A stretch of 64,000 bases of DNA from Amycolatopsis camponoti (GCF_902497555.1 NZ_CABVGP010000002.1:632501-696500); one strand, 5' to 3'. Positions 15,137 to 26,843 are shown, counted from the first letter of the stretch. Notes: a model not told the origin generated them from the letters alone. Program-made: numbers and translations.

Positions 15137-16393
15137 TTAAAGCAGGAAGTGGAACAGGGGGCTGCCCGGCTCGATCCGCTCCACCTGAAGGGGGCTCGCG
15201 TCCATCCGCGCCAGCAGGCCGGGGAGGTCGGATGACCGGGCGATTTCCACGCCGACCAGGGCCGGGCCCATCTCGCGGTTGGTGCGCTTGACGTACTCGA
15301 AGCGGGTGATGTCGTCCTCGGGCCCGAGCACCTGCTCGAGGAACCGCCGCAGCGCGCCCGGCTCCTGCGGGAAACCGACCAGGAAGTAGTGCTTCAGCCC
15401 TTCGTGCATCAGCGAGCGTTCGAGGATCTCGCTGTAGCGGCTGACGTCGTTGTTGCCCCCGGAGACCACAACGACGACGGTCTGCCCCGGCTCGACCCGG
15501 ACCACGGAGCCGAGCGAGGCCGCGGCCAGCGCCCCCGCCGGCTCGGCGATGATGCCGTCGGACTGGTACATCGCGAGCATCTCGGTGCAGATCGCGCCCT
15601 CGGCGACCGACGTCAGCTCGGCGCCGCTCTCGCGGATCAGCGGGTAAGTGACCGCGCCGGCCTGGCGCACGGCGGCGCCGTCGACGAACGTGTCGAGCTC
15701 GGACAGCCGCACCGGGTGTCCGGCGTCCAGCGCAGCGGCCATGCACGCCGCCCCCGCGGGTTCGACGCCGACGACCCGGACGTCCGGGTGCCGCTCCCGC
15801 AGCCAGCTGCCGACGCCGGCGAGGAGCCCGCCGCCGCCGACCGGAACGACCACGACGTCCGGGATGAAGCCGAGCTGCTCGATGACCTCCAGAGCGACCG
15901 TGCCCTGGCCGGCGACGGTGCGGACGTCGTCGAACGCCGGCACGAGCGTCGCCCCGGTCCGCTGCGCGTCCTCGTTGGCCGCGGCGAAGGCGTCTTCGTA
16001 GGTCTCGCCGACGACGATGACCTCGATGTGCGCGCCGCCGAGCGTCGCGATGCGTTCGCGCTTCTGCCGCGGCGTGGTCCCCGGGACGTACACGCGCCCG
16101 TTCGCGCCCAGCCGCCGGCACGCGTACGCGACGCCCTGGGCGTGGTTTCCGGCGCTGGCGCAGACGACGCCCAAGGCTCGAGTGGTGTCGTCCAGCTGGA
16201 CGATGAAGTTGTAGGCGCCGCGGATCTTGTACGACCGGACGGTCTGCAGGTCTTCGCGCTTCACCCAGACCTGGGCGTTCACCCGGGACGACAGCCGCGC
16301 GCTCGGCTCCAGCGGCGTGCGGGTCACCACCCCGGCCAGCCGCTCGGCGGCCTTTTCGATGGTCGCCGCGGTCACCGTGTCGATGTCGTGCAC
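15137..16393 (-). CDS. ilvA: Threonine ammonia-lyase (threonine dehydratase)
   Basis: 418 residues. PLP enzyme converting threonine to 2-oxobutanoate for isoleucine synthesis or threonine catabolism. PLP Lys56 is in RSYKIRGAYNF; the ASAGNHAQG and phosphate-binding GGGGLLAG loops are present. A C-terminal ACT-like regulatory domain (HYFLVGFPQEPGALRRFL) begins at about residue 330. The GTG start lies seven bases after TAGATT, which suggests a leaderless mRNA; no ATG is available in frame. Single-ACT length fits the short actinobacterial IlvA. The neighbouring NADAR gene follows on the same strand. Confidence 0.93.
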   Translation of the reverse strand: MHDIDTVTAATIEKAAERLAGVVTRTPLEPSARLSSRVNAQVWVKREDLQTVRSYKIRGAYNFIVQLDDTTRALGVVCASAGNHAQGVAYACRRLGANGRVYVPGTTPRQKRERIATLGGAHIEVIVVGETYEDAFAAANEDAQRTGATLVPAFDDVRTVAGQGTVALEVIEQLGFIPDVVVVPVGGGGLLAGVGSWLRERHPDVRVVGVEPAGAACMAAALDAGHPVRLSELDTFVDGAAVRQAGAVTYPLIRESGAELTSVAEGAICTEMLAMYQSDGIIAEPAGALAAASLGSVVRVEPGQTVVVVVSGGNNDVSRYSEILERSLMHEGLKHYFLVGFPQEPGALRRFLEQVLGPEDDITRFEYVKRTNREMGPALVGVEIARSSDLPGLLARMDASPLQVERIEPGSPLFHFLL

Positions 16394-16481
16394 CTCGATG
16401 AATCTACGACTCGCGCGTGACAGGCAACCGTCCGGCCCTCCGGCCGCATCAAAGGGGTGACGAACAGGACAGGGGGCGCCG

Positions 16482-16973
16482 GTGAACGACTTCACCGAGT
16501 ACGTGACGGCACGGTCGGCTTGGCTGCGCAAGGTCGCGTACCTGCTCTGCGGCGACTGGCACCGGGCCGACGACCTGGTCCAGGCGGCGATCACCCGGCT
16601 CTACGCGAGCTGGCCGCGCGCCGCCCGGGCGGACAACCTCGACGGTTACGTGCGCCGCACGCTGGTCAACGTGTACTTGGCCGAGCAGCGCACGGCGTGG
16701 TGGAGACGGGTGGATCTGCGCGGCGCCGACCACGACTCGCCACCGGCACCCGGCCCGGACCTCGATTCGGCGCTCGACCTGCGGGCCGCGCTGGACCGGC
16801 TGCCCGCGCGCCAGCGGGCGACCGTCGTCCTTCGCTACTTCGGCGACCAGTCGGTCGCCGAAACCGCCCGGGCCCTCAGGTGCTCCGAAGGCACCGTCAA
16901 GAGCCAGACCGCGAAAGCCGTCGACACGCTCCGCGGCCTGCTGGCCGAACCCATCCGGGAGGGACGGGCATGA
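16482..16973 (+). CDS. SigE-family ECF RNA polymerase sigma factor (copy 1)
   Basis: 163 residues from GTG. Region 2: FTEYVTARSAWLRKVAYLLCGDWHRADDLVQ (seen in parts) with the LLCGDW signature of the actinobacterial SigE family. Region 4: LPARQRATVVLRYFGDQSVAETARALRCSEGTVKSQ (in parts). The stop overlaps the ATG of a membrane protein gene (ATGA), a coupling typical of sigma/anti-sigma pairs. A paralogous pair lies 6 kb downstream. Upstream, GGCAACC (16423-16429) followed 21 bases later by AAAGGGGTG resembles the arrangement before copy 2. Confidence 0.92.
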   Translation: MNDFTEYVTARSAWLRKVAYLLCGDWHRADDLVQAAITRLYASWPRAARADNLDGYVRRTLVNVYLAEQRTAWWRRVDLRGADHDSPPAPGPDLDSALDLRAALDRLPARQRATVVLRYFGDQSVAETARALRCSEGTVKSQTAKAVDTLRGLLAEPIREGRA

Positions 16974-17956
16974 CCGACCACGAGCTGGCCACCAAGCTGA
17001 AGGAACTCGCCGACGCGCCCGCGCCGCCGCCTCGGATCGACCTCGATCGCGCCCGGCGGCTGGGGGGACGTCGTCGTCGCGCGCGGACCACGGCGCTGGT
17101 CGTCGGCTGCGCCGCGGTGGTGACGGCCGCGGGGCTGACGGCCGTGTCGGTGTTCCGGACCACGCCCCCGCCGGCGCCGCCCGCCGTCCTGCCCACGCCC
17201 GCCCCCGTCGCGCCGGCGCCCACCGACAACCCGCTGGTGGCGAAGGCGAGCTTCGGCTGGCTGCCGGAGCCGATCACGGGCATCGAGTACGGCTCCGGCG
17301 GCCACGGCGACTACGCGCTGGCCATCGGCCGCGGCGATCTGGCGCCGATGATCTGGCTCGCGGTGTACGACCAGGAACCACCGTTGGACCGCAGGCACGA
17401 CATGGGCGGGCGGGCGGTGCGCGTCCCGGTCCGGGTCGGCGACCGCGACGGCTACTGGGTCACGACCGATGCGCGGGACCCCCTCAACCAGGGCAACAGC
17501 TACCTGCGCTGGCCGACCCCGGACGGCCGCTGGGCCGAGCTGAACGCCTACTACCTCGCGCTTCCCGACCTGCAGCAGGTCTTGCTGCGCGTCGCCGGCG
17601 AAGTGAAGTTCGCGAACCGCGCGGTGCCCCTGCCGCTGCACGTCACCGGTCTGCCGGAGACGTTCCGCGTCGCCGACGTCAACCTGTGGCGCCGTCCCGA
17701 CGCCGACAACGTCCCGTGGCGGGCGGTGCTGCAGTACTCGTCGAACGGCGCGTTGGCGACGATCACGGTCACCCTCCCCGGGGGCCGCGCGGACGGCCTC
17801 GGCACGCCGGTGTGCACGACGAAGAACGGGCTGCGGGCGTGCGTCGCGATCGACCACCCCCAGGCCGCGGGCGTCACTTCGCAGGAGCTGCTGAGCCGGA
17901 TCACGCTGCTCGGCCCGGACGAGTCGAAGTGGACGACGCACGTGATCAGCCCTTAG
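16970..17956 (+). CDS. Single-pass membrane protein, probable partner/anti-sigma (copy 1)
   Basis: 328 residues. Cytoplasmic N-terminus of about 40 residues with an Arg-rich stop-transfer (GGRRRRAR), one transmembrane helix at about 41-63, a Pro/Ala-rich linker, then an extracytoplasmic domain of about 240 residues with scattered Trp and two cysteines (about 275 and 283). No zinc anti-sigma HxxxCxxC motif is visible, so sigma binding is inferred only from the four-base overlap with the sigma gene and the topology. Same plan as the partner of copy 2. Confidence 0.75.
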   Translation: MTDHELATKLKELADAPAPPPRIDLDRARRLGGRRRRARTTALVVGCAAVVTAAGLTAVSVFRTTPPPAPPAVLPTPAPVAPAPTDNPLVAKASFGWLPEPITGIEYGSGGHGDYALAIGRGDLAPMIWLAVYDQEPPLDRRHDMGGRAVRVPVRVGDRDGYWVTTDARDPLNQGNSYLRWPTPDGRWAELNAYYLALPDLQQVLLRVAGEVKFANRAVPLPLHVTGLPETFRVADVNLWRRPDADNVPWRAVLQYSSNGALATITVTLPGGRADGLGTPVCTTKNGLRACVAIDHPQAAGVTSQELLSRITLLGPDESKWTTHVISP

Positions 17957-19370
17957 GAACCGCCGGGTAGGGGACGAAGGTGCTGGTGTTCTCGTCGACG
18001 GTGAGCTGCTTGCCGATCGTCGGGAAGGCGCGTTGGGAGCAAGCCGGCCGTTCGCAGACTTTGCAGCCCATCCCGATGGGTGTCGCGGCGGCCGGCTCGT
18101 CCAGGTCGAGCCCGGTCGAATAGACGAGCCGTCCGGCGTGGCGAAGTTCGCAGCCCAGACCGACCGTGAACGTCTTCCCGGGGCTGCCGTACCCGCCGAT
18201 GTTCCGCGAGATCGTGCGCGCGATCCAGAAGTAGCTCTTCCCGTCGGGCAGGGTCGCGATCTGCGTGAGGATCTTCCCCGGCTGGGTGAACGCCTCGTAG
18301 ATGTTCCACAGGGGACAGGCGCCGCCCACCCGGGAGAAGTGGAACCCGGCCGCGGACTGGCGCTTCGACATGTTCCCGGCCCGGTCCACCCGCACGAAGG
18401 AGAACGGCACCCCGCGCTGCTTCGGACGTTGCAACGTGGACAGCCGGTGGCACACGGTCTCGAAGCCGACGCCGAAGTGGTCGCACAGCCGCTCGATGTC
18501 GTAGCGGAACCGCTCGGCCGTGGCCAGGAACGGTCCATAGGGGAGGATCAGCGCCCCGGCGAAGTAGTTCGCCAGGCCGACGCGGGCCAGCGAGCGCGCG
18601 GCCGGTCCGGAGAACGCCCACGAGTCGGCCAGCTCGGTGATCAGGTCGTCGTACTCGAGCAGCGCGATCTGCGAAGCCATGCGAAACGCCTGCTGCCCGA
18701 CGCGCAGGCTCGGTGCCAGCCGCAGCACACGGGTCACCGGCTCGTAGCGGTGCTGCTGACCGGCGGATTCGTCGATCCCGTCGCTGGTCACCTCGACGCC
18801 GTAGCGCTGCCAAAGCCGTTCCTTCAGGGCGCCGAGCACCTGGCCGCGCTGCAGCGGGATGTCGGCCGCCATCTTCTCGGCGCGTTCGTCCAGTTCGGCG
18901 ACGTAGTTCTCGCGCTCGTAGAAAAAGTCCCGGACCTCCTCGTGCGGCAACGGTGCCGCCGCGCTGCCGTGCAGGCCCAGGCCGTTTTCCGTGGTCAGCG
19001 CGGCGGTGCTTTCGACGGCGTTGCGGTAGCTGCGGTGCAGCTTGACCAGCGCCTGCGCGAGGGCAGGCAGGTTCGTGGCCAGCTCGTTGAGCTCGCTCAT
19101 CGTGACGTCCACGCCGAGAACCTCGTCGAGCAGGGCTTCCTTGACGTCGGCGACCAGCCGGGACGTGTCGTTGTTCGCGAAGAACTCGGTGTCGACCCCG
19201 AACGCCTGCGTGATCCGCAGCAGCACCGGGACCGTCAGCGGTCGCGAATTGTGCTCGATCTGGTTGAGGTAGCTGGGTGAGATCTCCAGCACACGAGCGA
19301 GGTCGGCCTGGCTCATCGACCGGCTTTCGCGCAAGTGGCGCAACCTCGCTCCGGCGAAAGTCTTCTCCAT
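17946..19370 (-). CDS. ramB: RamB-type regulator of acetate/glyoxylate metabolism
   Basis: 474 residues. XRE HTH at residues 8-62 ([20 protein letters not shown]), a central IrrE/ImmA-like domain, and a C-terminal short-chain fatty-acid regulator domain with a cysteine cluster ([18 protein letters not shown]) that is conserved in RamB/PrpR-type proteins and may bind an Fe-S cluster or acyl-CoA. In corynebacteria and mycobacteria RamB controls isocitrate lyase; here aceA is divergent across a spacer with CTTTGCAAAG-type boxes. It overlaps the convergent membrane protein gene by 11 bases. Confidence 0.92.
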   Translation of the reverse strand: MEKTFAGARLRHLRESRSMSQADLARVLEISPSYLNQIEHNSRPLTVPVLLRITQAFGVDTEFFANNDTSRLVADVKEALLDEVLGVDVTMSELNELATNLPALAQALVKLHRSYRNAVESTAALTTENGLGLHGSAAAPLPHEEVRDFFYERENYVAELDERAEKMAADIPLQRGQVLGALKERLWQRYGVEVTSDGIDESAGQQHRYEPVTRVLRLAPSLRVGQQAFRMASQIALLEYDDLITELADSWAFSGPAARSLARVGLANYFAGALILPYGPFLATAERFRYDIERLCDHFGVGFETVCHRLSTLQRPKQRGVPFSFVRVDRAGNMSKRQSAAGFHFSRVGGACPLWNIYEAFTQPGKILTQIATLPDGKSYFWIARTISRNIGGYGSPGKTFTVGLGCELRHAGRLVYSTGLDLDEPAAATPIGMGCKVCERPACSQRAFPTIGKQLTVDENTSTFVPYPAVPKG

Positions 19371-19445
19371 TCGAGCCCACCTCTCCGGAAGGTTTCCGGT
19401 CCTGAACGGTTACGTGAACGGTCAAGAACGCGGATTTTCGTGGCA

Positions 19446-19585
19446 GTTGCGAAACGGCTATTCGCAACCTTTGCAAAGAGCCTACGTATCCTTCGCATAA
19501 ATTGGCAACTTGGACAACTGGACCCGGTTTTCCCAGCCATGCGAGGGTCAGGCCAGGCAAGGCGAGCAATCGCAAACTTCGCAAC
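19446..19585. promoter_or_regulatory. Cluster of RamB-type boxes between ramB and aceA
   Basis: Perfect inverted repeat GTTGCGAA (19446-19453), 7-base spacer, TTCGCAAC (19461-19468), directly followed by the palindrome CTTTGCAAAG (19469-19478). Further TTCGCA at 19492-19497 and TCGCAAAC/TTCGCAAC at 19570-19585 lie closer to aceA. The CTTTGCAAA core matches the published corynebacterial RamB site as I recall it. The cluster would let RamB control both its own gene and aceA. Confidence 0.75.
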
Positions 19586-19598
19586 ACCGGGAGTACCG

Positions 19599-20879
<1,281 letters not shown>

Positions 20880-20886
20880 TCCCGGC

Positions 20887-20929
20887 CGCGGCCTGACGAC
20901 GTCGCCCCCCTCGTCGTCGTCAGGCCGCG
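20887..20929 (+). terminator. Hairpin between aceA and aceB
   Basis: Perfect 15-bp stem (20887-20901 with 20915-20929, core GCGGCCTGACGACG), 13-base loop, followed by a pyrimidine-rich tract without a clean U-run. It would attenuate or terminate aceA transcription, or stabilise its 3' end, ahead of aceB. Confidence 0.75.
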
Positions 20930-20979
20930 TCCCTCCCCTTCTTTCCTTCCCTGCACAGCTCTGCTCGCGGAGGCACCCC

Positions 20980-22587
<1,608 letters not shown>

Positions 22588-22594
22588 CAGGGCT

Positions 22595-22626
22595 CCGAGG
22601 ACCTCTACCTGACGAGGGGTCCTCGG
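22595..22626 (+). terminator. First hairpin after aceB
   Basis: CCGAGGACC (22595-22603) pairs perfectly with GGTCCTCGG (22618-22626), 14-base loop, eight bases after the aceB stop. No U-run follows; it may act together with the next hairpin. Confidence 0.6.
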
Positions 22627-22657
22627 ACACCACACTGGTTGGGATGGTGTGGTCACG

Positions 22658-22701
22658 AACCGGTCCGGCGACGGTGGCTCCCCGTCGCCGGACCGGTTTT
22701 T
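22658..22701 (+). terminator. Strong rho-independent terminator after aceB
   Basis: AACCGGTCCGGCGACG (22658-22673) pairs perfectly with 22683-22698 across a 9-base loop, followed by a run of five T (22697-22701). It is one of few stems here with a true U-tract and separates aceB from the second sigma-factor pair. Confidence 0.85.
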
Positions 22702-22770
22702 CGCGTTCCGGGCAACCTCCACGTCGACCGGCCCCGTTGAAGCGGGTGTGGGGGCGACGAGGAGGAACGC

Positions 22771-23262
22771 GTGAAACGCTCGGAAGAGGTGGGGTTCCGC
22801 GACTACGTCACGGCCAGGATGGACGTCCTGCGCCGGACGGGCTTTCTGCTGTGCCGGGACTGGCATCTCGCCGACGACCTGGTGTCGATCACGATCGGCA
22901 AGCTGTACCGGCACTGGCCGCGGGTGCGGCTGATGGACCACGTCGACGCCTACGTGCGCCGGGTCCTGGTGCGAACGTGGCTCGACGAGAAGTCCCGGGC
23001 GTGGCGGCGGGAAGAACCGGCGGAGACGCTGCCGGAACCGGCCGTGCTGCCCGGCGACGACGTCATCGAACGGCTCGGGCTGCTCGAACTGCTCGACGCG
23101 CTGCCGCCGCGGCGCCGGGCCGCCGTCGTGCTGCGCTACTACTGCGACCTCTCCGTCGAGGAGACCGCCGAGATCCTCGAGTGTTCGCCCGGAACCGTGA
23201 AGAGCCAGACCGCGCGCGGGCTCGACTCGCTGCGCGCGCTCGTGGCCGCGAGCCAGAGCTGA
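22771..23262 (+). CDS. SigE-family ECF RNA polymerase sigma factor (copy 2)
   Basis: 163 residues from GTG behind GAGGAGG. Same family and length as copy 1: FRDYVTARMDVLRRTGFLLC with CRDWHLADDLV in region 2, and LPPRRRAAVVLRYYCDLSVE then CSPGTVKSQTARGLDSLR in region 4. A membrane protein gene follows ten bases later. GGCAACC (22711-22717) followed 22 bases later by AAGCGGGTG repeats the layout upstream of copy 1, which suggests similar control, perhaps autoregulation. Confidence 0.92.
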   Translation: MKRSEEVGFRDYVTARMDVLRRTGFLLCRDWHLADDLVSITIGKLYRHWPRVRLMDHVDAYVRRVLVRTWLDEKSRAWRREEPAETLPEPAVLPGDDVIERLGLLELLDALPPRRRAAVVLRYYCDLSVEETAEILECSPGTVKSQTARGLDSLRALVAASQS

Positions 23263-23272
23263 AGGAGGGGCC

Positions 23273-24139
23273 ATGAGCAGGGAACAGTTCGACGCCGCGA
23301 TCGGTGCGGTGCCGGCGTCCACAGTGGACTTCGAAGCGGTGCTGGACCGCGAACGCCGTCGCGCGCGGGTGCGGCGGGTGGCGGTCCCGTGGACGGCCGC
23401 GGGGGCGGGCGTGGCGGCGGTGGCCGTCGGCGCGGCTTTCGTGTTCGCGCCCGGTGATCCGGCCGGGACCCTGGTGCCGGCCGGCACGCCTTCGGCGCCG
23501 GCGTCCCCGGATCCGTGCGCGGTCAGTCCCTACCCGCCGCAGACCGGCGCGCCGATCCCGGAAAAGACGGACGTCGCGACGCACCGGCTGACCGGTGTGC
23601 TGACCGCCGCCGTCCAGCAGCGGGTCGCCCGCGGGACGAAACTGCAACCGCACGCCGAGGGCGAGTACCCGAAGGGGACGCAGCACGGGCCGCTGACCTT
23701 CTACCACGTGTTTTCCGCGCAGGTGCGGCACGAGAGCTCGTGCAGCGGCGGCGAGGACTACTTCCTGGCCGCGGCGACGACGGTCGACGGATCGCGCAGG
23801 GGCAACGTCTGGGCGATCGTCACCCGGCTCGGCGGCAACGCCACGCCGGCCACCGAGTGCGGTAAGCCGCCCGAGAACATGCAGCAATCGTGTGAGCGGA
23901 AGGCCGGGCCGCACGGCGAGACGGTCGTCGAGGAAACACTCAAGTCACCGGGACAGGCGACGGTCAACCGGACGAACGTCACCAAACCCGACGGCACGGG
24001 CGTCATGGTGGAGGCGCAGAACGTCGCCGACGACGCCAAGAAGCCTCACCCGAGCGGGCCGGACATGCCGTCGCCGCCGCTGAGCCTTGCCCAGCTGACC
24101 GACATCGCGCTCGACCCCGGGCTGACGCTCTACCCGTGA
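23273..24139 (+). CDS. Single-pass membrane protein, probable partner/anti-sigma (copy 2)
   Basis: 288 residues behind GGAGG. Cytoplasmic N-terminus of about 38 residues with Arg-rich RERRRARVRR, one transmembrane helix at about 40-62, then an extracytoplasmic domain of about 220 residues with six cysteines (in DPCAV, SSCSGG, ATECGK and QQSCERK among others), which may form disulfides. No recognised anti-sigma motif. Same architecture as the partner of copy 1 although the outer domains are not obviously alike. Ends inside the convergent TetR gene by ten bases. Confidence 0.75.
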   Translation: MSREQFDAAIGAVPASTVDFEAVLDRERRRARVRRVAVPWTAAGAGVAAVAVGAAFVFAPGDPAGTLVPAGTPSAPASPDPCAVSPYPPQTGAPIPEKTDVATHRLTGVLTAAVQQRVARGTKLQPHAEGEYPKGTQHGPLTFYHVFSAQVRHESSCSGGEDYFLAAATTVDGSRRGNVWAIVTRLGGNATPATECGKPPENMQQSCERKAGPHGETVVEETLKSPGQATVNRTNVTKPDGTGVMVEAQNVADDAKKPHPSGPDMPSPPLSLAQLTDIALDPGLTLYP

Positions 24140-24663
24140 GCGCCTAGGAGGACCTTCGCGGCTTCGCGCGCCGTGCTCGCTTCGCCCGCGTTGCCGGTGA
24201 TCGCGGCGAGCACGGTCGCGCCCTCGACGAGCGAAAACAGCTGGTCGGCGATGCTTTCGTCGCCTACGAGACCACGCACGTAGGCCCGCACCCGGTCCTT
24301 GTGCTCACGGATCGCGGCCGCGACGCCCGGCGCCGGCTCGCCGAACTCGCCGAAGGAGTTGATGAACGCGCAGCCGCGGAAGCCGGGCTCGGAGAACCAG
24401 TTCCGCAGCCAGTCGAACACGGCCAGCGGGTCGTCACCGCGGGCGTGGACGAATTCGCGCAACGACCTCCGCCAACGCTCGTCGCGGCGTCGGAGGTAGG
24501 CCTCGACCAGGTCGTTCTTCGCTGGGAAGGTCTGGTAGAGCCGCTTGAGCGAGACGCCCGAGCGCGCGCGGACGGCGTCCATCCCGACCGCCTGGACGCC
24601 GTGGGCGTAGAAGAGCTCCTCGGCGGCTTCCAGGAGCCGGTCGGTCGCCTCCGTGGGAGTCAT
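24130..24663 (-). CDS. TetR-family regulator
   Basis: 177 residues. HTH at about residues 8-55: [20 protein letters not shown], then [25 protein letters not shown] (in parts). The C-terminal domain contains [11 protein letters not shown], a pattern seen in TetR proteins of the AcrR/YcdC-like group, with a lone Cys that could sense electrophiles. Divergent from a DUF1348 gene; two 18-bp palindromes lie in the 81-base spacer, so repression of that gene and of itself is likely. Confidence 0.9.
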   Translation of the reverse strand: MTPTEATDRLLEAAEELFYAHGVQAVGMDAVRARSGVSLKRLYQTFPAKNDLVEAYLRRRDERWRRSLREFVHARGDDPLAVFDWLRNWFSEPGFRGCAFINSFGEFGEPAPGVAAAIREHKDRVRAYVRGLVGDESIADQLFSLVEGATVLAAITGNAGEASTAREAAKVLLGAHG

Positions 24664-24681
24664 GTCAGCTGCCTCTGGTGC

Positions 24682-24725
24682 GGAGAATGGGCGTTCTCTA
24701 GACTACCGGAGAACGCACGTTCTCC
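24682..24725. promoter_or_regulatory. Two TetR-type operators
   Basis: GGAGAACGCACGTTCTCC (24708-24725) is a perfect 8-2-8 palindrome. GGAGAATGGGCGTTCTCT (24682-24699) is the same site with two changes. Their centres are 26 bases apart, between the divergent TetR and DUF1348 starts, a typical arrangement for one dimer on each promoter. Confidence 0.8.
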
Positions 24726-24744
24726 ACGTCTCGAAGGAGTGCTC

Positions 24745-25203
24745 ATGACCCCGCGTCCGCCGTTCCCGCCGTTCGACGAGGACACCGCCCGCCAGAAGGT
24801 CCAGGCCGCCGAGGACGCGTGGAACACCCGCGACCCGGAACGGGTCTCGCTGGCGTACACGGAGGATTCGGTGTGGCGCAATCGCGACCAGCACGTCGTC
24901 GGACGCGCGGAGATCGTCAGGTTCCTGACGGCGAAGTGGGAGCGGGAGCTGGACTACGCGTTGCGCAAGGAGCTGTGGGGCTTCCGAGGCAACCGCATCG
25001 GCGTCCGGTTCCAGTACGAGTCCCGCAATGCCGGCGGCCAGTGGTTCCGCAGCTACGGCAACGAGCTGTGGGAGTTCAGCGACGAAGGCCTGATGCGCCG
25101 GCGGGAGGCGAGCATCAACGACGTGCCGATCGAGGCGTCGGAGCGCCGGATCTTCGGCCCGCGCCCGGAGTCCGAGCACGGCGTCCTGCTGCCGATCTTC
25201 TAA
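24745..25203 (+). CDS. DUF1348 (SnoaL/NTF2-like) family protein
   Basis: 152 residues. Cone-shaped NTF2-like fold indicated by [59 protein letters not shown] and [20 protein letters not shown] segments, all characteristic of DUF1348. The reaction is unknown; relatives are often induced with TetR-controlled detoxification genes. GAAGGAG precedes the ATG. Divergent from the TetR gene and very likely its target. Confidence 0.9.
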   Translation: MTPRPPFPPFDEDTARQKVQAAEDAWNTRDPERVSLAYTEDSVWRNRDQHVVGRAEIVRFLTAKWERELDYALRKELWGFRGNRIGVRFQYESRNAGGQWFRSYGNELWEFSDEGLMRRREASINDVPIEASERRIFGPRPESEHGVLLPIF

Positions 25204-25616
25204 GCGGCCGAGCCGTCGCCGGTCCGGGGTGCACCGTGCGGGACGACCTTCACCTGCCCGGGCCGGGACTTCGCCGCCAAGACCGTGAAGCGCACGGTGA
25301 CGGGCTCTCCCGCGCAGCGGAAGGAAACCGGGTAGGTGGCGGGCGCGACGGCGGCGACGACGCTTTCGCCGAACAACGCCCACGGCTGGTGTCCTTCGGC
25401 GTTGGGGGCCGGGGGTGTCGTGATGCGTAGCGCCTTGGTCGTGACAGGGCCCGCTTCACCATCGCAGGCGACGGTGAGGGAGACCTTCTCTCCGGGATGT
25501 CCGCTGTAGACGGACAACTTCAGCCAGGTGGGCAGTGGCGGTGGTGACGTGGTCTGCGCGGCGGCGGCCGGTGTGAGCACGAGCAGGAACGCGGCGGTGA
25601 GGGAGAGGATCTTCAT
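25200..25616 (-). CDS. Small secreted protein of unknown function
   Basis: 138 residues from the ATG preceded by GAGGT; an upstream in-frame start would spoil the signal peptide. Signal peptide [20 protein letters not shown], cleavage near residue 20, then a Pro-rich start and a beta-rich domain with two cysteines (in VACDGE and FRCAGE), probably an immunoglobulin-like fold held by one disulfide. No family recognised. Overlaps the end of the convergent DUF1348 gene by four bases. Confidence 0.7.
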   Translation of the reverse strand: MKILSLTAAFLLVLTPAAAAQTTSPPPLPTWLKLSVYSGHPGEKVSLTVACDGEAGPVTTKALRITTPPAPNAEGHQPWALFGESVVAAVAPATYPVSFRCAGEPVTVRFTVLAAKSRPGQVKVVPHGAPRTGDGSAA

Positions 25617-25759
25617 GGTGACCTCACGGAGTTCGATTCGTGTACACAAGGCGTTTGCGCAGGCCAGGGGATTGCCGGTCGAGATCCGACTGTGACGCTC
25701 GAATGCGCCCTGAGCGGAAGGAGGACCGGCCGGGGGCCGCCTCGGACAGGCTGAGGGCC

Positions 25760-26539
25760 ATGACGGGATCGGCGTTCGGCGGCGAAGTGAGCGAGTTCTA
25801 CCAGCGGTTCCGCCGCGGCTACCCAGCCGCGGTGGGGGATGCGCTGACGGCGGCGTTCACGCTGACGCGCGACGACGTCGTGCTCGACCTCGGCTGCGGC
25901 ACCGGCCAGCTCACCCGCGTCCTGGCTCCCCGGGTGGGCGCGGTGCTGGGCATGGATCCGGAACCGGCGATGCTCGACCAAGCCCGCAAGGCGGGTTCGC
26001 CGCCCAACGTGAGCTGGCTCCTGGGTGCGGACTCCGACGTCGGCGCGCTGACACCGGCCCTCGGCCCGCGCCGGCTGGGCGCGGTGACGGTGGCGCAGGC
26101 GTTGCATTGGATGGACCACGCGACGCTGTTCGCGGCGGCGCGCCCGCTGCTGCGTCCGCGCGGCGGTGTCGCGGTGGTGACCAACGGCGAGCCGCTGTGG
26201 CTGCAGGACGCGGCCTGGTCGGCGGCGCTGCGCGAGGTGGTCTCGTCGTATTTGGGGACACCGCTGCACCGGACGTGCGGCACTGACGAGACGAGCCAGT
26301 CGCGCTACGCGGACGCCCTCTCGTCGGCGGGGTACTCCGTCGATTCCCTGGTCGTCTCGTACGACGCGCCGCTGAATGTCGAGGAGATCGTCGGTGGCGT
26401 GTTTTCGGCCATGAGCCCGGCCCAGCTGCCGGCGATCGAGGCGCGGACGGCGTTCACCCAGCGCGTCCGGGAGGCGTTGTCGCCGTTCGGACCACTGCGT
26501 GAGCAGGTCCGGGTGCGCGTGCTGACCGGGACCCGTTGA
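25760..26539 (+). CDS. Class I SAM-dependent methyltransferase
   Basis: 259 residues. SAM motif I DVVLDLGCGTGQLTRVLA (residues about 34-51), acidic loop GMDPEPAMLDQA, and the ALHWMD motif of the UbiE/TrmB-like group that methylates small molecules. The FYQRFRRGYP start is typical of this branch. An earlier in-frame ATG 57 bases upstream is possible. It stands alone; the substrate is unknown. Confidence 0.85.
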   Translation: MTGSAFGGEVSEFYQRFRRGYPAAVGDALTAAFTLTRDDVVLDLGCGTGQLTRVLAPRVGAVLGMDPEPAMLDQARKAGSPPNVSWLLGADSDVGALTPALGPRRLGAVTVAQALHWMDHATLFAAARPLLRPRGGVAVVTNGEPLWLQDAAWSAALREVVSSYLGTPLHRTCGTDETSQSRYADALSSAGYSVDSLVVSYDAPLNVEEIVGGVFSAMSPAQLPAIEARTAFTQRVREALSPFGPLREQVRVRVLTGTR

Positions 26540-26680
26540 CCGGACCTTGGCCGGCCCCCGACCGGTCACGCAAGGCGAATGGGTAGCGGCCCCTGGTGTT
26601 CCGCTTATTGTTTCCGCGGGAACCGGCGCGGATGCTCGCTGCGAGGCGCGTCCTTGCGCCGGTCGTCCCGAGGAGTCCCC

Positions 26681-26809
26681 ATGACCAGCAGGTTGAGAGC
26701 TGTCGTCGCCGCCGTCTTCGTCGTGTTTTCGTTCTCGTTCGGTGCCGTGGTGGTCGTGACCGCGCCCGCCTCGGCGCACTCCGACTGCTTCCGGCCCTGC
26801 CGCTTCTGA
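26681..26809 (+). CDS. Tiny secreted peptide ending HSDCFRPCRF
   Basis: 42 residues. The ATG follows CGAGGAG at good spacing. MTSRLR then a strong hydrophobic core and APASA give a complete Sec signal peptide, with cleavage predicted after Ala32. That would leave only HSDCFRPCRF, a ten-residue peptide with two cysteines three residues apart, able to form a small disulfide loop. The longer frame from 26579 lacks a ribosome site. Function unknown; it could be a signalling, toxin-like or adhesive peptide. A hairpin follows its stop. Confidence 0.6.
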   Translation: MTSRLRAVVAAVFVVFSFSFGAVVVVTAPASAHSDCFRPCRF

Positions 26810-26824
26810 GCGGGCCGCTACCTA

Positions 26825-26843
26825 CAGTTCGGCTTCCGAACTG
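26825..26843. terminator. Hairpin between convergent peptide and GT4 genes
   Basis: CAGTTCGG (26825-26832), loop CTT, CCGAACTG (26836-26843). The 12-mer TACCTACAGTTC that begins at 26819 is repeated at 26912-26923 across the GT4 stop codon, so the spacer may hold a partial duplication of that gene end. Confidence 0.5.
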
